Shown: positions 26,548 through 35,408, numbered from the stretch's first letter. The stretch: 47,913 bases of DNA from Curtobacterium sp. MCSS17_008 (GCF_003234185.1 NZ_QKSM01000018.1:1-47913); one strand, 5' to 3'. Notes: generated by a model from the letters alone, not told the origin. Made by a program: numbers and translations.

Positions 26548-27876
26548 CTAGCCCTGGCGGAGTGCCTTGTCGGCGGCGACGGTCGCCTGCCGGAGCGCCT
26601 CGGCCGGTTCACCCTCGCCCTGGAGCACGCGGGACACGGCGTCGCCGAACGCCTCGGACAGGCCGTTGTAGCCGGGCAGGGTCGGTCGGACCTGCTTCGC
26701 GTTCGCGGAGTTCGCCTGGATGACGTCGAGTCCGGGCAGGGCTTCGACCTGCTCCCGGAAGGCGTCGCTGTCGGCCTCGCTCGAGCGCAGCGGCAGGTTG
26801 CCGACCGCGACGTTGAACCGCTCGTCCTGCTCGGCCGAGGTCAGCCACCCCGTGAAGTCCTTCGCCCAGTACGCGCGGTTCACGTCGTGGTTGTCGAACA
26901 GGGTCCAGAGGTCGGGCCCGGACACCGTCTGGTGGTCACCGTCGGTCCCGGGGAGCCGCACCACGCCGTACGAGGTCCCGGCCGTCTGCAGGGCGGAGAG
27001 TTCCCACGGCCCGGAGGTGATCATCCCGACGCGGTCGCTCTCGAACAGCTGCGCGAACTTGGTGTCCGTCTGGTCGAGGTAGACGCTCCGGTCGGTCACC
27101 GCCATGGACCGCATGAACGCCAGCGCGTCGACGCCCGCCTTCGAGTCGAACGCGGCGTGCTCGCCGTCCTCGGACAGGATCGAGCCGCCGTTCTGCCAGA
27201 GGTGCGGCCACATCTGCCAGGTGGTCTCCTCGCTGCCGGACACCGAGTAGCCGTACCCGTAGGTCTGGCTGTCCCGGTCGGTCAGCGCCTTCGCGGCCCG
27301 CCGGAAGTCCGACCAGTCCCAGTCCGCCGTCGGGTAGGGCTCCCCCGCGGCGTCGAACACCGTCTTGTTGTAGAAGAGCGAGATGTTGTCGACGACCGCG
27401 GGGAAGCCGATCACCTTCCGCCCGGTCGGCTGCGCGGTCCCGCGCGCCGCAGGCGCAAACTCCTCCCAGCGCGTGTCCGGGTCCTCGGCCTCGGCGCGGA
27501 GGTCGAGCGTCCGCCCGGACCGTTCGAGCTGGCTCGCCCACGACCCGAAGGTGTACGAGATGTCGGGTGAGTCGTTCCCGGCGAACGAGGCCGCGAGCTT
27601 CTGCAGCAGCTCGTCGGTCGACGACGCGCCGGACGACACGTCGATCGTCACGTTCGGGTGCTCGTCCTCGTACTCGTCGACGAGCGCCTGCAGGAGCTTC
27701 GCCGCCTCGTCGCTCTGGCCGGACCACATGGTGAGCCGGACCGGCGCCGAGGTGTCGAGGACGGTCGCGCCCTGCGGCGTGCAGCCGGTGAGGACCGTCG
27801 CGGCGACCGCGATCGCGACGGCGAGCGCCGCGCGGCCGGTGTGCCGTCGGGCGGCGGGGATCGGTTTCCTGGTCAC
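26548..27876 (-). CDS. CUT1 sugar ABC transporter solute-binding lipoprotein, second system
   Basis: 442-aa binding protein. Basic N-terminus, hydrophobic stretch and lipobox VLTGC with Cys32 show lipoprotein export. The family-1 pattern is clear: LTMWSGQSDEAAKLLQALV near the N-terminus, DISYTFGSW, and VGMITSGPWELSAL. The GTG start has AAGGAG 6-7 nt upstream; in-frame upstream sequence has no better start. It follows the GH4 glycosidase gene by 47 bp and precedes the permeases by 9 bp. It probably binds the GH4 substrate. Confidence 0.92.
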   Translation of the reverse strand: MTRKPIPAARRHTGRAALAVAIAVAATVLTGCTPQGATVLDTSAPVRLTMWSGQSDEAAKLLQALVDEYEDEHPNVTIDVSSGASSTDELLQKLAASFAGNDSPDISYTFGSWASQLERSGRTLDLRAEAEDPDTRWEEFAPAARGTAQPTGRKVIGFPAVVDNISLFYNKTVFDAAGEPYPTADWDWSDFRRAAKALTDRDSQTYGYGYSVSGSEETTWQMWPHLWQNGGSILSEDGEHAAFDSKAGVDALAFMRSMAVTDRSVYLDQTDTKFAQLFESDRVGMITSGPWELSALQTAGTSYGVVRLPGTDGDHQTVSGPDLWTLFDNHDVNRAYWAKDFTGWLTSAEQDERFNVAVGNLPLRSSEADSDAFREQVEALPGLDVIQANSANAKQVRPTLPGYNGLSEAFGDAVSRVLQGEGEPAEALRQATVAADKALRQG

Positions 27877-27923
27877 TGCGGACTCCTTCGTCGTCAGTGG
27901 TGCGTCGTCGGCGATCGGCGGGG

Positions 27924-29240
27924 TCAGATGCCGCGTGCCGGGACCGTCGCCCGCAGCGGTTCCGGCAGCAGGTCCCCGTGGGCGACGACGAGGTCGTTGC
28001 ACAGGTCCCAGATCTGCTCGGGCGTCAGCGTCGAGGACGCGTTCGGGTCCATGAGCACCGCCTGCCGGATGGCGACGGGGTCGCTCGTCCGCGCGGCGTG
28101 CACCGTGAGCTCGTTCACCGAGACGTACGGACGGTTCAGCGCAGCGGCCTGCACCGGGAGCGCCCCCATCGGGATCGGTGCGATGCCGCCGGCACCGACG
28201 GTGGTGGGCACCTCGACGACACAGCCCGCGGGCAGGTTGTCGATCAGCCCGGTGTTCGGCACGTTGGCGTGGATCTCGCGCTCGGTGCCGGTCACCAGGG
28301 AGTGGATGACCTGCGGGGCGTACTCCGAGGCGCCGTCCTCGAGCTGCACGGGTCGACCGGCGGCGAGGTCGCGTTCCGCCGCCTCGAACTCGGCGACGTT
28401 CTCCTCGGAGATGCCGACGTACTCGAGCGGGCGCAGGCGGAACCGGTCCACCTGCTCGGGCGAGCGGAGGAACCAGGACAGGTACTCCGACGAGTGCTCG
28501 CTCGTCTCCGTCGGGTAGAAGCCGATCCGCTTGAACATCTCGACCCGCACCCGGCGTTCGAGCTCGGGGTCCTGCCGGATGCGCTCACGGAGTCGGGGGT
28601 ACAGGTCCTCGCCGTCGTGCGTCCACTCGAGCAGCCACGACTGGTGGTTGACGCCGGCCGCGCGGAACCGGGTCTCCTCGACGTCGAGTCCGACGAGTTC
28701 GGCGAGGTCGTGCGCGGTCCAGTAGACGCTGTGGCAGAGCCCGAGCGCGGTGATGTCCGGTGCGACGGTGTTCGCCCACCAGATGTTCATCGCCATGGGG
28801 TTGGTGTAGTTGAGCAGGACCGCGTCCGGCGCGACCTCGCGCATGTCCGCGGTGAGGTCGGTGAGGAACGGGAACGTGCGGAGAGCGCGGAACACGCCAC
28901 CGACGCCCGTGGTGTCGCCGATCGTCTGGTGCAGGCCGTACCGCTCCGGGATCTCGAGGTCGGTACGGGTCGCGGCGATCCCGCCGATCTGCACCATGTC
29001 GACGACGAAGTCGGCGTCGGCGAGGGCACGGCGCCGGTCCGTCGTCGCCGTGACGGCGACGGGGCGGCCGAGACGCTCGCTCACCTGGCGCGCGGTCGCC
29101 TCGGCGACGGCGAGACGACGCTCGTCGACGTCGAACAGACGGAGGTCCAGCTGCGGGAGGTCGTCGTACCGGAGGAGGTCGGCGAGCAGCTGCCGTGTGA
29201 AGACGACGCTGCCTGCGCCGACGAACACGATGCGGGTCAT
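27924..29240 (-). CDS. GH4 NAD-dependent glycosidase (alpha-galactosidase/alpha-glucosidase type)
   Basis: 438-aa glycoside hydrolase of family 4, which cleaves glycosides by an NAD+- and divalent-metal-dependent redox mechanism in the cytoplasm. The N-terminal Rossmann motif is IVFVGAGSVVF (4-14). NYTNPMA at 144-150 is a family signature. The metal-binding motif GLCHSV puts Cys169, His170 and Ser171 in the CHS form found in alpha-galactosidases and alpha-glucosidases, rather than the CN form of 6-phospho-enzymes. AGVNHQSW with His199 completes the site. It heads the transporter operon, so the imported glycoside is probably hydrolysed intact and unphosphorylated. The AgaR-like gene lies 219 bp upstream on the same strand. 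Confidence 0.9.
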   Translation of the reverse strand: MTRIVFVGAGSVVFTRQLLADLLRYDDLPQLDLRLFDVDERRLAVAEATARQVSERLGRPVAVTATTDRRRALADADFVVDMVQIGGIAATRTDLEIPERYGLHQTIGDTTGVGGVFRALRTFPFLTDLTADMREVAPDAVLLNYTNPMAMNIWWANTVAPDITALGLCHSVYWTAHDLAELVGLDVEETRFRAAGVNHQSWLLEWTHDGEDLYPRLRERIRQDPELERRVRVEMFKRIGFYPTETSEHSSEYLSWFLRSPEQVDRFRLRPLEYVGISEENVAEFEAAERDLAAGRPVQLEDGASEYAPQVIHSLVTGTEREIHANVPNTGLIDNLPAGCVVEVPTTVGAGGIAPIPMGALPVQAAALNRPYVSVNELTVHAARTSDPVAIRQAVLMDPNASSTLTPEQIWDLCNDLVVAHGDLLPEPLRATVPARGI

Positions 29241-29459
29241 GGGAAGCCCTTCGTTCGGGGTACCGCCGAGGGTCGGCGGGCGGAGCCACCTGCGGTGGCA
29301 GGGCACGGAGGGGTGGGAGGTCGTGCGTCCCGACGCGGGCTCCTGCGACGTCCGGGTGCACGGCCTCGACGGGGTTCGCCGGCCGGGCTTCACGGTAGGG
29401 CGCGCCGTGCACGAGCACCACGGAGCGCTTCGAAACGCGCAGGAAGGATGCGCGCTTCG
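29241..29459 (-). promoter_or_regulatory. Probable promoter region of the GH4-transporter operon
   Basis: This 219-bp gap separates the AgaR-like gene from the GH4 gene. It contains an imperfect dyad centred on TTCGAA (GCGCTTCGAAACGCGC, 29426-29441) and a second GCGCTTCG at 29452-29459, which could be a regulator site. No RTGATCG half-site is present, so this operon may answer to another regulator. GAAGGG lies 6 nt before the GH4 ATG. Confidence 0.4.
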
Positions 29460-30248
29460 TCAGGCGATCAGCACCTCGACCCCTGCCGCGGCGATCTGCT
29501 CCAAGGCGTCGGCCGGTGCGTGCTCGTCGGTGACCAGGACCGACACGTCGCCGATGTCGGCCATCCGGGCCATGGTCTGTCGCCCGACCTTCGACCCGTC
29601 GCAGACGACGACGACCCGGTCGGCGTGCGTCACCATGACGCCGTTCGTCCGCGCCTCGGTGTCGTCGTGGGTGGTGACGCCACCGGACGCGCTGATCCCG
29701 TCCGTCCCGAGGAACGCCGTCGTCACCTTGAACGCCGAGAACGCCGCCTCGGCCAGCGGACCGACCGCCTCGAGCGAGGTCGCCCGGAGCGTCCCGCCGG
29801 TCAGGATCGTCTTCACCCGCGGACTGCGCGAGACCTCGAGCGCGATGGTGACGGCGTTCGTGATCACGGTGAGGCCGTTCCGGTCGCCGAGGGCCCGCAC
29901 GACCTCCTTCGTGGTGGTGCCGCCGCTGACCGCGATGGCCTGCCGCCCCGGTGGCAGGAGCCGCGCCGCGAGCCGTGCGACGGCACGCTTGGCGGCGTCG
30001 GCCTCCGACGCACGCATCACCACGGGCATCTCCGGGAGCACCCCGACGGCCTCGACCCTGCCGTAGCTCCGGACGACGAGGCCCCGCGCCTCGAGTTCGC
30101 TGAGGTCGCGACGAACCGTCGCCGCCGAGACGCCGCACGCTTGGATGAGCTCGTCCGTGCCGACCGAGCCCTGCGCCCGGACCCGCTCGAGGATGTCCCG
30201 CATCCGGTCCCGTCGCTTGCGTCCGACGTCGGGGCTGTCGTTGTCCAT
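29460..30248 (-). CDS. DeoR/AgaR-family transcriptional regulator, second copy
   Basis: 262-aa regulator. The DeoR HTH is at about 12-68 (VGTDELIQACGVSAATVRRDL, split here as TDELIQACGVS and AATVRRDLSELEARGL). The C-terminal sensor domain has SGGTTTKEVVRAL, TNAVTIALEV, LTGGTLRATSLE and VVCDGSKVGRQT. ATG 30248 is chosen; longer frames run into the operator. It diverges from the GatZ-AgaS-kinase-glycosidase operon, and the gap holds a perfect 10-bp inverted repeat. It is expected to repress that operon and itself until a galactosamine-type phosphosugar accumulates. Confidence 0.9.
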   Translation of the reverse strand: MDNDSPDVGRKRRDRMRDILERVRAQGSVGTDELIQACGVSAATVRRDLSELEARGLVVRSYGRVEAVGVLPEMPVVMRASEADAAKRAVARLAARLLPPGRQAIAVSGGTTTKEVVRALGDRNGLTVITNAVTIALEVSRSPRVKTILTGGTLRATSLEAVGPLAEAAFSAFKVTTAFLGTDGISASGGVTTHDDTEARTNGVMVTHADRVVVVCDGSKVGRQTMARMADIGDVSVLVTDEHAPADALEQIAAAGVEVLIA

Positions 30249-30266
30249 GCCCCCATCCTGCGCCAC

Positions 30267-30317
30267 AACGATCACTGCGAATGCTCGGAGTGATCGTTCC
30301 GGCAGCGGAAGTGATCG
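30267..30317. promoter_or_regulatory. AgaR-type operator: perfect inverted repeat plus a third half-site
   Basis: AACGATCACT (30267-30276) and AGTGATCGTT (30289-30298) form a perfect 10-bp inverted repeat with a 12-bp spacer, and AGTGATCG recurs at 30310-30317. The half-sites are spaced 22 and 21 bp, two helical turns. The block lies between the AgaR-like gene and the GatZ-like gene and should control both. Confidence 0.75.
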
Positions 30318-30405
30318 GTCGTTGCCGACACTGAGACCGGACGCGTCGCCGCTCGGCGTCGCGTCGGCAGCGCCGCCGACCGCGGCGCACGCACCAGGAG
30401 AACAC

Positions 30406-31740
30406 GTGAACCCCATCACTGCGCTTGTCGCTCGCCACCGTGCCGGGTCCGGGGAGGGGATCTACTCGGTCTGTTCGGCCAACCCGTACGTGCTGCGTGC
30501 CTCGATGCGCCAGGCGCTCGAGGACGGCGCGCCCCTGCTCGTCGAGGCGACCTCGAACCAGGTCGACCAGTTCGGCGGCTACACCGGCATGACGCCGACT
30601 GACTTCCGCGCCGCCGTGCTCGAGCTCGCTGCCGCCGAGGGCTTCCCGGCCGACCGGCTCGTCCTCGGCGGGGACCACCTGGGCCCGAACACCTGGCAGG
30701 ACCGCCCCGCCGACGAGGCCATGCCGCTCGCCGTCGACCTGGTCCGGGCCTACGTCGCGGCCGGGTACACGAAGATCCACCTCGACTGCAGCATGCCGTT
30801 GCAGGGCGAGGTCGCCCCGCTGTCCGACGAGGTCGTCGCCGACCGGGCCGCGACACTCCTCGCCGCCGCGGAGTCCGCTGCGGACGACGCCGGGATCGAC
30901 CGGTCCGGGATCGTCTACGTCATCGGCACCGAGGTCCCGACGCCCGGTGGCGCGAAGGAGACCCTGCACGACCTCGAGCCGACCCCTGCGACGGCCGCGA
31001 TCGGCACGCTCGACGTGCACCGGGCGGCGTTCGAACGCGCCGGCCTCGCCGCGGCGTGGCCGCGCGTGGTCGCCCTCGTCGTCCAGCCCGCCGTGGAGTT
31101 CGACCACCTGCAGGTCATCGACTACGTCCCCGAGGCCACGACCGCCCTCCAGGAGGTCATCGAGGCGACGCCCGGCCTGGTGTACGAGGCGCACTCGACC
31201 GACTACCAGACGCCCGCTGCGCTCCGTGCCCTGGTCGACGACCACTGGGCGATCCTGAAGGTCGGTCCCGGCCTGACCTTCGGGCTCCGCGAGGCGCTGT
31301 ACGCGCTCGACGCCATCGAGTCGGAGATCGTGCCCGCGGGCGAGGCCACCGGGCTGCGCGCCGTGGTCGAGCGCCGCATGCTCGCCGAGCCCGACCGCTG
31401 GGAGCGGTACTACGAGGGCGACGACCTCGAGCAGCGGATCGCGCGCACCTACAGCTACAGCGACCGCATGCGCTACTACTGGCCCGACGCGGAGATCACC
31501 GCCGCCACCGAGGGACTGCTCGCCCGCCTGGACGAGGTCGGCGTCCCGCTCCCGCTGCTGAGCCAGTACCTGCCGATCCAGTACGAGCGGGTCCGCGACG
31601 GCCTGCTGCCGAACCGTGCCGAGGACATCGTGCTCGACCGGGTCCGCGACGTCCTGCGGCCCTACGCCGCCGCAGTCGCCCCGACGAGGGCCGGGTCCGC
31701 CGATGCGGTCCACGCCACCACCAGCAAGGAGTCCCTGTGA
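30406..31740 (+). CDS. GatZ/KbaZ-family protein (tagatose-bisphosphate aldolase non-catalytic subunit or tagatose-6-P 4-epimerase)
   Basis: 444-aa TIM-barrel-like protein matching the GatZ/KbaZ family. Diagnostic stretches are GIYSVCSANPYVLRAS, LLVEATSNQVDQFGGYTGM, LGGDHLGPNTW, KIHLDCSM and YVIGTEVPTPGG. In Escherichia coli KbaZ/GatZ is a chaperone-like subunit of class II tagatose-1,6-bisphosphate aldolase with catalytic KbaY/GatY. No KbaY/GatY is found here. A stand-alone homologue from Agrobacterium has been assigned tagatose-6-phosphate 4-epimerase activity, which would fit this operon. GTG 30406 has CAGGAG 5 nt upstream. It overlaps agaS by 4 bp. Confidence 0.9.
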   Translation: MNPITALVARHRAGSGEGIYSVCSANPYVLRASMRQALEDGAPLLVEATSNQVDQFGGYTGMTPTDFRAAVLELAAAEGFPADRLVLGGDHLGPNTWQDRPADEAMPLAVDLVRAYVAAGYTKIHLDCSMPLQGEVAPLSDEVVADRAATLLAAAESAADDAGIDRSGIVYVIGTEVPTPGGAKETLHDLEPTPATAAIGTLDVHRAAFERAGLAAAWPRVVALVVQPAVEFDHLQVIDYVPEATTALQEVIEATPGLVYEAHSTDYQTPAALRALVDDHWAILKVGPGLTFGLREALYALDAIESEIVPAGEATGLRAVVERRMLAEPDRWERYYEGDDLEQRIARTYSYSDRMRYYWPDAEITAATEGLLARLDEVGVPLPLLSQYLPIQYERVRDGLLPNRAEDIVLDRVRDVLRPYAAAVAPTRAGSADAVHATTSKESL

Positions 31741-32870
31741 CCACCTCGACCCCTGTCCGCGCCGACGAGACCGCGACCCACCGCGAGATCCTGCAGCAGC
31801 CCGACAGCTGGCAGCGCCTCGTCGCGTCGCTCGACGACCGCCGCGACGCGCTCGACACCTTCCTGCGGCCGCTGCTCGCCGACGCGGGCCTGCGCATCGT
31901 CCTCACCGGGGCTGGTACCTCGGCCTTCGTCGGGGACATCGCGAGCGTCGACCTCCGACGGCACCTCGGGCGTCGTGTCGACTCGATCGCGACGACCGAC
32001 ATCGTGGCCGATCCACACGGCTCGCTCGGCGGACCGGGTCCGGTCCTCCTCGTCTCGTTCGCGCGGTCAGGCAACAGTCCGGAGAGCGTGGCCGCGACCC
32101 GCGTCGTCGACGACGTCGCGCCCGGTGCGCACCACCTCGTCGTCACGTGCGACCCGTCGGGAGCCCTCGCACGTGAGCACCGGGGCGGGGAGCGATCCTT
32201 CGTCCTCGAGATGCCGGCCGAGACGAACGACACCGGCTTCGCGATGACGTCCAGCTTCTCCTCCATGCTCCTCGCCGTCCTCCTGGCGTTCCGGCCGGAG
32301 CTCACCTCCGGCACCGGCGCGCTGGTCGCGGCAGCGCGGACCGTCGCCGGCCTGGAGGCACGGATCGCCTCGCTCGCGGAGGGCACCGAACGCGTGGTCT
32401 ACCTGGGCAGCGGCGCGCTGCAGGGCCTGGCGCGCGAGTCCGCGCTGAAGCTGCTCGAACTGACGGCCGGCCAGGTCGTCTCGTTCTACGACACCCCCCT
32501 GGGGTTCCGGCACGGCCCGAAGGCCGTGGCTGGTGCGCACACCCTGGTCGTCGTCTACGGCTCGGCGGACCCGTACACGGCGCAGTACGACGCGGACATC
32601 CTCCGTGAGCTGCGCGCCGACGGCGCCGTGCGCGTCGTCTCGGTCGGCGGAGACGCGGACGACGAGCGGGCGTTCCCGCTCGACGAGCTCGCGGGCCTCG
32701 ACGACGCCCTCCGGAGCGTCGCACTGGTCGGTTTCGCGCAGCTCCTCGCCCTCGCCGCCTCCGTCGCGCACGGGTGCACGCCGGACAACCCCTTCCCCGG
32801 CGGCACGGTGAACCGCGTCGTCCAGGGCGTGACCATCCACGACCACCGCGAGGGAGCCGCACGGCCGTGA
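31737..32870 (+). CDS. agaS: SIS-domain galactosamine-6-phosphate isomerase/deaminase (AgaS)
   Basis: 377-aa protein with two SIS (sugar isomerase) domains, at about 45-200 and 215-370. LTGAGTSAFVGD marks the first. The second has YLGSGALQGLARESALKLLE followed by the hallmark DTPLGFRHGPK of AgaS proteins, which deaminate and isomerise galactosamine-6-phosphate to tagatose-6-phosphate. The length and motifs fit AgaS rather than GlmS, which would carry an N-terminal glutaminase domain. The GTG overlaps the GatZ-like stop, and the stop overlaps the kinase start, so the three are translated as a unit. Confidence 0.92.
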   Translation: MTTSTPVRADETATHREILQQPDSWQRLVASLDDRRDALDTFLRPLLADAGLRIVLTGAGTSAFVGDIASVDLRRHLGRRVDSIATTDIVADPHGSLGGPGPVLLVSFARSGNSPESVAATRVVDDVAPGAHHLVVTCDPSGALAREHRGGERSFVLEMPAETNDTGFAMTSSFSSMLLAVLLAFRPELTSGTGALVAAARTVAGLEARIASLAEGTERVVYLGSGALQGLARESALKLLELTAGQVVSFYDTPLGFRHGPKAVAGAHTLVVVYGSADPYTAQYDADILRELRADGAVRVVSVGGDADDERAFPLDELAGLDDALRSVALVGFAQLLALAASVAHGCTPDNPFPGGTVNRVVQGVTIHDHREGAARP

Positions 32871-33883
32871 CCGTCTACCTCGGCATGGACGGCGGCGGCA
32901 CGAAGACCGCGTTCCTGCTCACCGACGGCGACGGCACGACGCTCGCCGAGTCGCGGCAGCCGTCCTGCTACTACTTCGACACCGGCATCGAGCTCGTCGG
33001 CGACGTCATCCGGGCCGGCGTCGAGGCCGTGACGGCGGCGGCCGGCATCACCCCGGCGGACATCACGTTCGCGCACTTCGGCATCCCGGGGCACGGGGAG
33101 TCGAGCCGGGACACCCCCGTGCTCGACGCCGTCCCCGCCGGCGTGCTCGGCCACGAGCGGTACTCCTGCGGCAACGACATGGTCGGCGGCTGGGCAGGAT
33201 CACTCGCCGGCCGGGACGGCGTGAACGTGATCGCCGGCACCGGGTCCATGGCCTACGGCGAGCGGGGCGGGGTCGCACACCGTGTCGGCGGCTGGAGCGA
33301 GGTGTTCGGCGACGAGGGCTCCGCGTACTGGGTCGCCGTCCAGGGGCTCAACGCCTTCTCGCGGATGGCGGACGGACGGCTCCGCCGCGGTCCGCTCCAC
33401 GCAGCCGTCCGCGAGCGGGTCGGCGTGACCGAGGACCTCGACCTCATCGGGGTCGTCGTCGACGAGTGGGGCGCGGACCGCGGTGCGGTCGCCGACCTGG
33501 CGAAGGTGGTCGTCGCGGCGGCCGACGCCGGCGACGAGGCGGCGGTGGACGTCCTGCACCGCGCCGCCGCAGAGCTCACGACCCTGGTCGTCACCGCGGT
33601 CCGCGCGCTCGGCTTCGCCGCCTGCGAGACCGTGCCCGTGTCGTACTCCGGCGGGCTCTTCCAGGCACCGCGGTTCCGCGAGGACTTCGCCGCTGCCCTG
33701 CACGCCGAGGACGCCCACCTGGAGCTCGTCGAACCGCGGCTCGGTCCGGCGCTCGGGAGCGTCCTGGTCGCGATGCGACGTGCCGGGGCACCGCTCCCGG
33801 CGAGGTTGACCGCGGATCAGGTCCCGACGAGGTTGACGGCGGACCCGGCCCCGACGACACGCTCCAACGCTGCAGCGCGCTGA
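32867..33883 (+). CDS. BadF/BcrA-family N-acetylhexosamine kinase
   Basis: 338-aa actin-fold ATPase. MDGGGTKTAFLLTD near residue 6 is the phosphate-1 motif, followed by GIPGHGE, AGTGSMAYG and GGWSEVFGDEGSAYW, which are typical of eukaryotic-type N-acetylglucosamine kinases in the BadF/BadG group. Position in the agaS operon argues for GalNAc or galactosamine as substrate, giving the 6-phosphate. The C-terminal 30 residues are a Thr/Ala/Pro-rich tail with an internal repeat (RLTADQVPT, RLTADPAPT) and are unlikely to matter for catalysis. The GTG start overlaps the agaS stop. The glycosidase gene follows after 19 bp. Confidence 0.88.
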   Translation: MTVYLGMDGGGTKTAFLLTDGDGTTLAESRQPSCYYFDTGIELVGDVIRAGVEAVTAAAGITPADITFAHFGIPGHGESSRDTPVLDAVPAGVLGHERYSCGNDMVGGWAGSLAGRDGVNVIAGTGSMAYGERGGVAHRVGGWSEVFGDEGSAYWVAVQGLNAFSRMADGRLRRGPLHAAVRERVGVTEDLDLIGVVVDEWGADRGAVADLAKVVVAAADAGDEAAVDVLHRAAAELTTLVVTAVRALGFAACETVPVSYSGGLFQAPRFREDFAAALHAEDAHLELVEPRLGPALGSVLVAMRRAGAPLPARLTADQVPTRLTADPAPTTRSNAAAR

Positions 33884-33902
33884 CACCACGAGGAGACGAC
33901 CT

Positions 33903-35408
33903 GTGCAGTTCACGTTCGAGTTCGACGGCCTCCGAGTGCCAGCGAACGTCTCCGGACCCCCGCGCCGGACAGCGGAGGGATGGATCGTCCCGGCGGGGCC
34001 GGTCGCGCTCCTGCACCCGTTCGGCGTCGGAGCGGAGTTCTACCGGCACGGCTGGAACTCGTGGAGCCCGAGCGGGTGGACGCGCGTCGACGGTGACACC
34101 ATCGGGATCAAGGACAACCCCGAACGGCTGCTGACGGCGGACGACGCCGCCAACGAGACGCCGCACGCGCACTCCGGCAGTGCGGTGGGCGCGGTCACCG
34201 GCCCGGACGGCGGCACGTTGCTCGTCGGGGCGCTCGGGCTCGGCACCCCGCGGGTCGGTGCCGACGGCAACGTCCTCTGGGCGAGGAGCGAGCACGACGA
34301 CGCGGAGTGGTTCGTCACCTACGGCGACGAGCAGGACGTCTTCGCCGCGTACGCCGACCACGTCGCCCGTCGGCTCGGTCGCCGGACCGCCCGCGCCGGC
34401 ACCGTGTGGAGCAGCTGGTACTCGTACTACGAGGACATCACCGAGGACCGGATCGCGCGTGCCGCCGCCGACCTCGAGGGGTACCCGATCGACGTCTTCC
34501 AGATGGACGACGGGTGGGAGCCCATCGTCGGCGACTGGACGGCGGGACCCGGCTTCCCGAGCGGCACGGCGGCGACGGCACAGACCATCGAGCGGTACGG
34601 CTTCCGCCCGGGCATCTGGCTCGCACCGCTGATCGCCCTGCCCGGCTCGACGATCGCGACGGAGCGGCCCGACCTCCTCGTCGCCGACGACGACGGCCGT
34701 CCGCTCGTCACCGGCCACAACTGGGGGTCGCACTACCACTCGCTCGACACCACGAACCCGGAGGTGCTCGACCACCTCCGCGGAGTATTCGAGCGCCTCA
34801 CGGGCGACGGTTACAGCTACCTGAAGCTCGACTTCATGTACGCCGGCGCGGTCGCCGGTCACCGCCACGTCGACCTGCCCCGCGAGCAGGCCTACCGCCG
34901 GGCGGTCGAGCACATCCGGGAAACCGTCGGCGACGACGTCTACCTGCTCGGGTGCGGGGTGCCGATGATCCCCTCGGTCGGGGTGTTCGACGGGGCCCGT
35001 GTCGGACCCGACGTCGCGCCGTTCTGGGACAACGCCGAGCGGGTGGGCGACCCGTCCGGCGAGGGTGCCCGCAACGCGTTGGTGTCCTCCGTCAACCGGG
35101 TGTGGATGCGGCGGCTGTACGAGGTCGACCCTGACTCGGTCTACTTCCGCAGCGAGCGGAACCTGCTCGGGGCGGACGAACGTCGAGCGTTGCAGGACAC
35201 CGCGGCGGTGCTCGGGTTCCGGTCGACTTCGGACCCCGTCGACTGGCTCCGACCGGAGGAGCGAGCCGAGGCCGCCGGCTGGCTCGGCGGGGGCGCGGTG
35301 GTCGAGCAGGTCGGCCGGTACGTCTTCCGTGTCGACGACCGGCTGGTCGACCTCACCCCGTACGTCACCGGCGAGCACGCGGTCGACGCTGCGTCCTTCA
35401 TCGGCTGA
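33903..35408 (+). CDS. Clan GH-D glycosidase (GH36-like alpha-galactosidase or alpha-N-acetylgalactosaminidase)
   Basis: 501-aa cytoplasmic glycosidase without signal peptide. Clan GH-D features are present: a beta-rich N-terminus with WNSWSP, a barrel beginning WSSWYSYYEDITED, FQMDDGWEP, GIWLAP, the nucleophile motif YLKLDF with Asp310, and CGVPMIPSVGVFDG, then GPDVAPFW with Asp370 as likely acid/base. It ends the aga operon, so releasing galactose or, better fitting the kinase and AgaS, GalNAc from an imported glycoside is the likely role. It is shorter than classical 700-aa GH36 enzymes, matching their compact bacterial relatives. GTG 33903 has AGGAGA upstream. Confidence 0.85.
   Translation: MQFTFEFDGLRVPANVSGPPRRTAEGWIVPAGPVALLHPFGVGAEFYRHGWNSWSPSGWTRVDGDTIGIKDNPERLLTADDAANETPHAHSGSAVGAVTGPDGGTLLVGALGLGTPRVGADGNVLWARSEHDDAEWFVTYGDEQDVFAAYADHVARRLGRRTARAGTVWSSWYSYYEDITEDRIARAAADLEGYPIDVFQMDDGWEPIVGDWTAGPGFPSGTAATAQTIERYGFRPGIWLAPLIALPGSTIATERPDLLVADDDGRPLVTGHNWGSHYHSLDTTNPEVLDHLRGVFERLTGDGYSYLKLDFMYAGAVAGHRHVDLPREQAYRRAVEHIRETVGDDVYLLGCGVPMIPSVGVFDGARVGPDVAPFWDNAERVGDPSGEGARNALVSSVNRVWMRRLYEVDPDSVYFRSERNLLGADERRALQDTAAVLGFRSTSDPVDWLRPEERAEAAGWLGGGAVVEQVGRYVFRVDDRLVDLTPYVTGEHAVDAASFIG

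Noticed and set aside
27897..30293. 798-aa plus-strand frame opposite the GH4 and AgaR-like genes
   Set aside because: Shadow frame: biased composition, no motifs, and covers two well-supported minus-strand genes and the AgaR operator.
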